A stretch of DNA of 64,000 bases from Pleodorina starrii (lineage: Eukaryota; Chlorophyta; Chlorophyceae; Chlamydomonadales; Volvocaceae): contig BRXU01000027.1 of NCBI GenBank assembly GCA_030267565.1, forward strand, positions 977,001-1,041,000, read 5' to 3'. The translations under genes were made by a program, and so were the position numbers. The notes beneath the pieces were generated by a model. That model did not search any database and had not been told where the DNA came from. It saw nothing but the letters and a program-made list of their open reading frames with translations. Positions within the stretch are counted from its first letter, which is position 1, and each line of letters starts with the position of its first letter. Positions 59,970-64,000 of this stretch are shown one piece after another.

Positions 59970-60583
59970 CGTTATTCCGAACTACGGCCACCCCGACCCA
60001 CCTCTGTCCCGAAGAATAGCAGCTGAGTCCGGCCGGTTAGGCGTGCTGATGCCGCGTGAGGCCACCGCCGACATAGTTGCCGCAAGGACCGGCACGTAGC
60101 CTGCCGCCCTCTCATCGTCGCTGCGGGGCAGAGGACGCTAACCCTCAAGCGGTGTGTCGTCGCATGCGGAGTTGCTGCAGGAACAATAGCGAGCTTCAAG
60201 CTCACCTATCCGAATCCATCTCTCCCTGCCTTTCTAGTTAAAGCTCTAAGTTGGGTTACAGTAATGGCCTCTGCGGGCCCCAAGCCAGTTGTGCGCCAAG
60301 GCTAGGAAAGCGTCCGTAAGCTTCGAAGTATATGCGAAAAATGGCTAAGCATGGTACATGAATTGATGTGCAGGCAAAATAAGCAGAAAACGATTTCCGA
60401 AGTGCTCGAGTGACTTTGGGCGACTGGAGCTTTGTCGTACCCGGTGCCCCGAAGTGGGCCCACAATTGTCGGCTCGCGCGCTTCCTCAAGCTTGCTGAGC
60501 GCATTCTGTGTATTTCCTAGTGACCACAAAGTACCTCGTAGGCTTCCTGAGGTACTTCCAGTAGGTTACTGTGGACTTCAACT
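59970..60583. promoter_or_regulatory. Shared upstream region of the Tubby gene and plastid bS6 gene
   Basis: 614 bp between divergent start codons at 59969 (-) and 60584 (+). No TATA box that fits either start was identified. Regulatory role inferred from position. Confidence 0.4.
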
Positions 60584-61499
60584 ATGGCCACAATGCAGCG
60601 TTCGTGCACCGGCACCTCCCGGTCGGGTGCCTCTGCTAGCCTGGTGTCCGCTAGGCCAATTGCCCAGCGCCTTTGCTTCCAGCCCGCCGTTCGCTTGAGT
60701 GCCAAGCAGCAGCGCGCTGCGGCTGGCCGCGCGATGCCCAAGGTGCGGCTGTGGCCCCGCGTTTGGCAAGAGCCACAACTTTGCCAGTCTTGGCTGTCCT
60801 TCACGATGCACCAACTTGATGGTGTAGATTGTGGCGGCCGCGGCGGTGGACGCTGCGGTTGAGGAGCCCGCAAAGTTGCCAATTGGCTTCCATAGGTGAG
60901 CTGCGAGTCTTCTGCAAGCCAGTCCTGGCGACCTCGCATCTCTATGATTACTGAAATAAGTGAAACATTTGTGCAGGTATGAGACGATGATGATCCTGAA
61001 GCCTTCCCTCAGCGACGAGGAGAGGTGCGTCTGGGGGCAACGGGGCGCAGGGGATACCTGCGCGGTCGTTTAGGGGGGGTTGTATCGTGTCCGATTAATA
61101 TCTTTGGGACATTGATCCGGTGTGGCGCAGGGACCGTGAGCTGGCCAAGTTCGAGGCGTACCTGAACAAGCAGGAGTGCTACGAGATCAGTGCCCTCGTG
61201 CGGGGGCGAAGCAAGCTGGCGTATCCCATCAAGGGGTGAGGAGTTGACGCTTTGCTAGTGGCCCACGCCCTTGGTCACAGGCGCTTATTAGCACGTTTGC
61301 GCACGCCTGCGCCCAGCATCAACACCCCCGCCTGCTTGGCCCCAAACATTTGCTCTGTAGGGAGTGGGATGGCATCTTCGTCCTCTACTCGTACGTCGCG
61401 ACCCGCCAGACTGGCCGCGCCGTCCAGCTCCTCCTATCCAACCCGGAGGCCGGTGCTGAGGACACGGTCCTGCGGCACATCACCCTGTGCAAGCAGTAA
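60584..61499 (+). CDS. PRPS6: Plastid ribosomal protein bS6
   Basis: Small-subunit protein of the chloroplast ribosome. Model: join(60584..60742,60828..60895,60977..61024,61131..61235,61361..61499), 172 aa, phases 0, 2, 2, 2 agreeing. The first 55 or so residues ([17 protein letters not shown]..., Ser/Arg/Ala-rich without acids) are a good plastid transit peptide. The mature part is a plain bS6: [16 protein letters not shown], then a long helix, LAYPIKG, and [21 protein letters not shown] with VLRHITLCK at the end. Exon 2 uses a TAG acceptor and was fitted by phase. Length is normal for a plastid S6 with transit peptide. Confidence 0.88.
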
Positions 61500-62029
61500 G
61501 CGGCGTTGGAGGCGCAGCTCGGAGGATAATCGCTAATCGCTTGGAATTGGAGCTTGGATTTGGAGCGTAGAAAGCCGCTATCATAGCAGCCGGGTTTTGT
61601 TTGTCCGGATGCGTTAGAATGGCTGACGTCGTTTTGGATGTACGACGGGATGGATGTACGTCACGTCGCTGTGGACGGGATGTGCCAGCATGTCGTTGCC
61701 ACTTTGGGGATGAAGCCTTGCTGCTGGGCTGCGGCTAGGCCTTGGTTATAGGCATTAGGCCATGTGGAAGGTGTTGGTACGCATTTGTGAGGATGGCGGT
61801 GTCCGCGGGTACGAATTCGTGTGGAAAGCGGTTTTGGTTTTGGCTGAAAACCAGAGACACACACACTGCACATACTGCACGATGTGGTACCATTGTGGAA
61901 CGGTTTGCAAGTACGGACGCCTCCAGAAGAGTTTCGCGCCGTGGTCCGCCGTCATGGACGTCTGTGATGTGACATGTTGGTGCCACGGCCTTTTAAGGCA
62001 CTTGGGTTGCCCCGCTTGCCTCCGGTCTG
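61500..62029. other. Convergent intergenic region
   Basis: 530 bp between the bS6 stop and the transportin stop, holding both 3' UTRs. No TGTAA was found on the plus strand in this interval, so the bS6 poly(A) site is unclear. No gene recognised. Confidence 0.45.
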
Positions 62030-64000
62030 TTACAAAGCTTGCCCGAACATCTGCGCCAGCTTCCCGCGCACCGGCTCCGGCACATTTGCAACCACCTGCT
62101 CCCAGCGCCCGGACGCCGCCAGGTTGGTCTTGTACAGCTGCAAGATCTGGGCCATCTCGTTCCGGAGCCCCTCGCACTCGATTCGCCGCCACGAGGCGAA
62201 GGCGGAGCACAGCATTGAAAACGCCGGCAGCGCTGCCTCCGGGTTCATGCGAACGAGCCTGCGAAACCCACAGACCCAGATTGGATAGCATCTCGTCAGG
62301 CAGGCAGTAATTACGGCGAAGCACCAGGGGTTTGGGGTGGAGGTGGAAGGTATGGACATACGCCTGTACGGCGCTGCAGGTCCGCAAACAACACTACCGG
62401 TACAGCCAAAGCACCAGCGGACACCCTAACAGCCAAAGCAGCAGCAGCACCCTAACCAGCAGCAGCAGCACCGTTACCCAGTGACAGTGATGACACGTGC
62501 GTGCAGTTCAGGGCAAAGCGCTGGTGAACACGGCAGGCACTCGCCTGCACAGGCCCAGGAAGGCGTGCTCCTTCTCGCTGCCGTCCCGGATGTTTCGGAG
62601 CTGGCCGCACCACGGCAGCGCGAAGTGGCCCAGGTGCGGCGCCAGCTGGTCGGCGCAGCGCCAGGCGGTGCGGCCCAGCGTGATGGAGCAGTTCTCCAGG
62701 ATGGAGGGCGGCATGCGCCCGGGGCCGCTGTACGACAGGATGGACGTCATCCGGTGCGCAATAGCCTCTGCAGTGGACGAGGCGGGGCGGTGGCGAAGGG
62801 TGGCGCAGCGCACAGCAGTCACCAGCATCCGGTCAGATGCGAGACAGCGAGGCGAACCGGAGGATGGGGGACAGCAGGCTGCAACATCCCGGTAGCCCCA
62901 TATCCGGTAGCACCACATGGGGGAATGGGTTCGGCCAATGGTGCACTGGGTGTTGCCCGCATGCGCATGGACGCACACATTAGGCGGGGGGCTGGGGGAA
63001 CGGAAAGCGCTCGGCCCCGAGCGGCCCCCCAGTGCACGGGGCGGGGCCCCGTGAGTGCACACGTCTTGACCCACATACCGGTACCAAACAATCCGGGGCC
63101 ATTGAATCCCCCAACCTTGTGGCGAGGGCTTTCTTTGGGCGCTCCCCCCCCCACACGCACACACCTGCGTGCAGCGCCACCCTCTCCGCGTCCACCTTGA
63201 TGAGCACCTCCCCTAGCGACCAGCAGGCGTTGTTGGCTGCCGCCAGGTTGGCGTCCGTGATGCGCGGCAGCTCCATCATGGCCATGCAGCAGCCCACCAG
63301 CGGCTCCAGCACCGGCAGCAGGTGCGCCACGCAGGCGGAGGCCAGGTCGCCGATCAGCGCAAAGGCGCTCTGACGGATGTCGGGCGACGGGTCCCTGAGG
63401 GGGCAGCCCAGCAGCGGCAGCGGCAGCGGCAGGGAGAGGCCAGGGCGGCCCCGGGGGGAGGGGGAGGGGGAGGGCAGGGCAAGGCGGTTCAGCAGGGTGG
63501 AAGAAGACGAGCCACAGCGAAAGGAAGCGAGGCGGTGTAGGCGAGAGAGCGGACCCAGAGAGGCGGGCGGGGGGGGGGCGCGGGAGCGGTGTTTCCGCCG
63601 CTTGGCCGAGGGGGAGTGAGTGGAGTGCGCGTGGCAGCCGAATTACGTGCAGGGCCCGCTGCGCGACGCCGCCGTTAGCCCAGCCTGGACTACCGGCTGC
63701 TCATCACCGGTACTGCCGGGAGCCACCCCCATGCGGTACCAAACCACCAAGCACCCATACCGGCTGGCTGTAGATGCGGCAGTGACAGCGCAGTCGGCTG
63801 GACCGCTGGCTCTCGCGGCAGCGCGAGTAGTACGCGGGCCCCGCCCTCCCCCCCGCCCGCCCGCCCCCAGCGCTCCACCCCACCCGCCCAACCATCATAC
63901 CGACCCACCCACCCACATACCCATCCACCCAGCCAGCCACTCTCCCGACCTCCCAGCTGCACTTACGAGCAGCACACCATGAGCATCTGCACCAGCGGAC
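62030..64000 (-). CDS. TNPO1: Transportin (importin beta-2 / karyopherin), C-terminal part, cut by window edge
   Basis: Nuclear import receptor made of HEAT repeats. Visible exons: complement(join(62030..62258,62545..62767,63165..63394,63967..>64000)), the last about 238 residues; the 5' part lies beyond 64000. Matching blocks in order: DPSPDIRQSAFALIGDLASAC, NNACWSLGEVLIK, ILENCSITLGRTAWRCADQLAP, FALPWCGQLRNIRDGSEKEHAF, and the C-terminus GKLAQMFGQAL. These follow transportin-1 closely ([46 protein letters not shown]). The intron 62259-62544 starts with a GC donor. The 571 bp intron 63395-63966 contains C-rich simple sequence. Confidence 0.9.
62433..62473. repeat. (CAG)n tracts with ACCCTAAC spacers
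   Basis: Two short CAG/AGC runs separated by an ACCCTAAC unit inside a transportin intron. Too short and irregular to be telomeric. Confidence 0.7.

Noticed and set aside
62401..62473. ACCCTAAC units, telomere-like
   Set aside because: Only two or three units separated by CAG runs inside an intron; not a telomeric array.

Overview
This window looks like nuclear DNA from a green alga of the Chlamydomonas/Volvox type (volvocine Chlorophyta). Genes are GC-rich and densely intronic, with short canonical introns. Proteins carry long Ala/Gly/Gln/Ser-rich inserts. TGTAA poly(A) signals lie after several genes, and a flagellar inner-arm dynein subunit, a plastid ribosomal protein and plant-type factors (Dof, MED31) are all present. 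All CDS models were built by reading six frames, matching known protein families and requiring GT/GC-AG splice sites with agreeing codon phase. No computation or database search was run.

Layout: 1-359, broken 3' end of a non-LTR retrotransposon. 1453-4663 (-), mitochondrial-type ClpP protease. 5104-10700 (-), a 1376-residue fusion of a CobB/CbiA-like glutamine-amidotransferase region, with its catalytic motifs lost, to a BtuF-like cobalamin-binding module. 11105-15109 (+), SLY1. 16426-17135 (-), a small PAM2-motif protein. 17992-20607 (-), PP2A methylesterase PPME1. 21017-30134 (+), RFC1, the large clamp-loader subunit. 30135-35085, a gene-poor stretch with duplicated and inverted repeats. 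35086-37506 (+), Dof transcription factor. 38726-40721 (-), an unrecognised protein with a Cys-rich C-terminus. 41064-43658 (+), an unrecognised protein with a likely mitochondrial presequence. 44536-45440 (+), an organellar bL21-like protein. 47387-55608 (+), dynein I1/f intermediate chain IC138. 55969-56706 (-), MED31. 57252-59969 (-), a Tubby-domain protein with an N-terminal membrane segment. 60584-61499 (+), plastid ribosomal protein bS6. 62030-64000 (-), C-terminal part of a transportin that runs off the window.

These are mostly single housekeeping genes that do not form one pathway. Five neighbouring pairs are divergent with 340-615 bp between start codons, so they may share promoters. 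Several others are convergent; IC138 and MED31 have facing TGTAA signals only 7 bp apart.

The most unusual item is the CbiA/CobB-BtuF fusion. Algae of this group are not known to make cobalamin but can take it up. A protein that joins a catalytically dead corrin-amidation enzyme fold to a corrinoid-binding fold is therefore a candidate for an undescribed corrinoid sensor, carrier or chaperone. Other points of interest are three or four GC-AG introns, an ATG-only first coding exon in RFC1, and a membrane-anchored Tubby protein.
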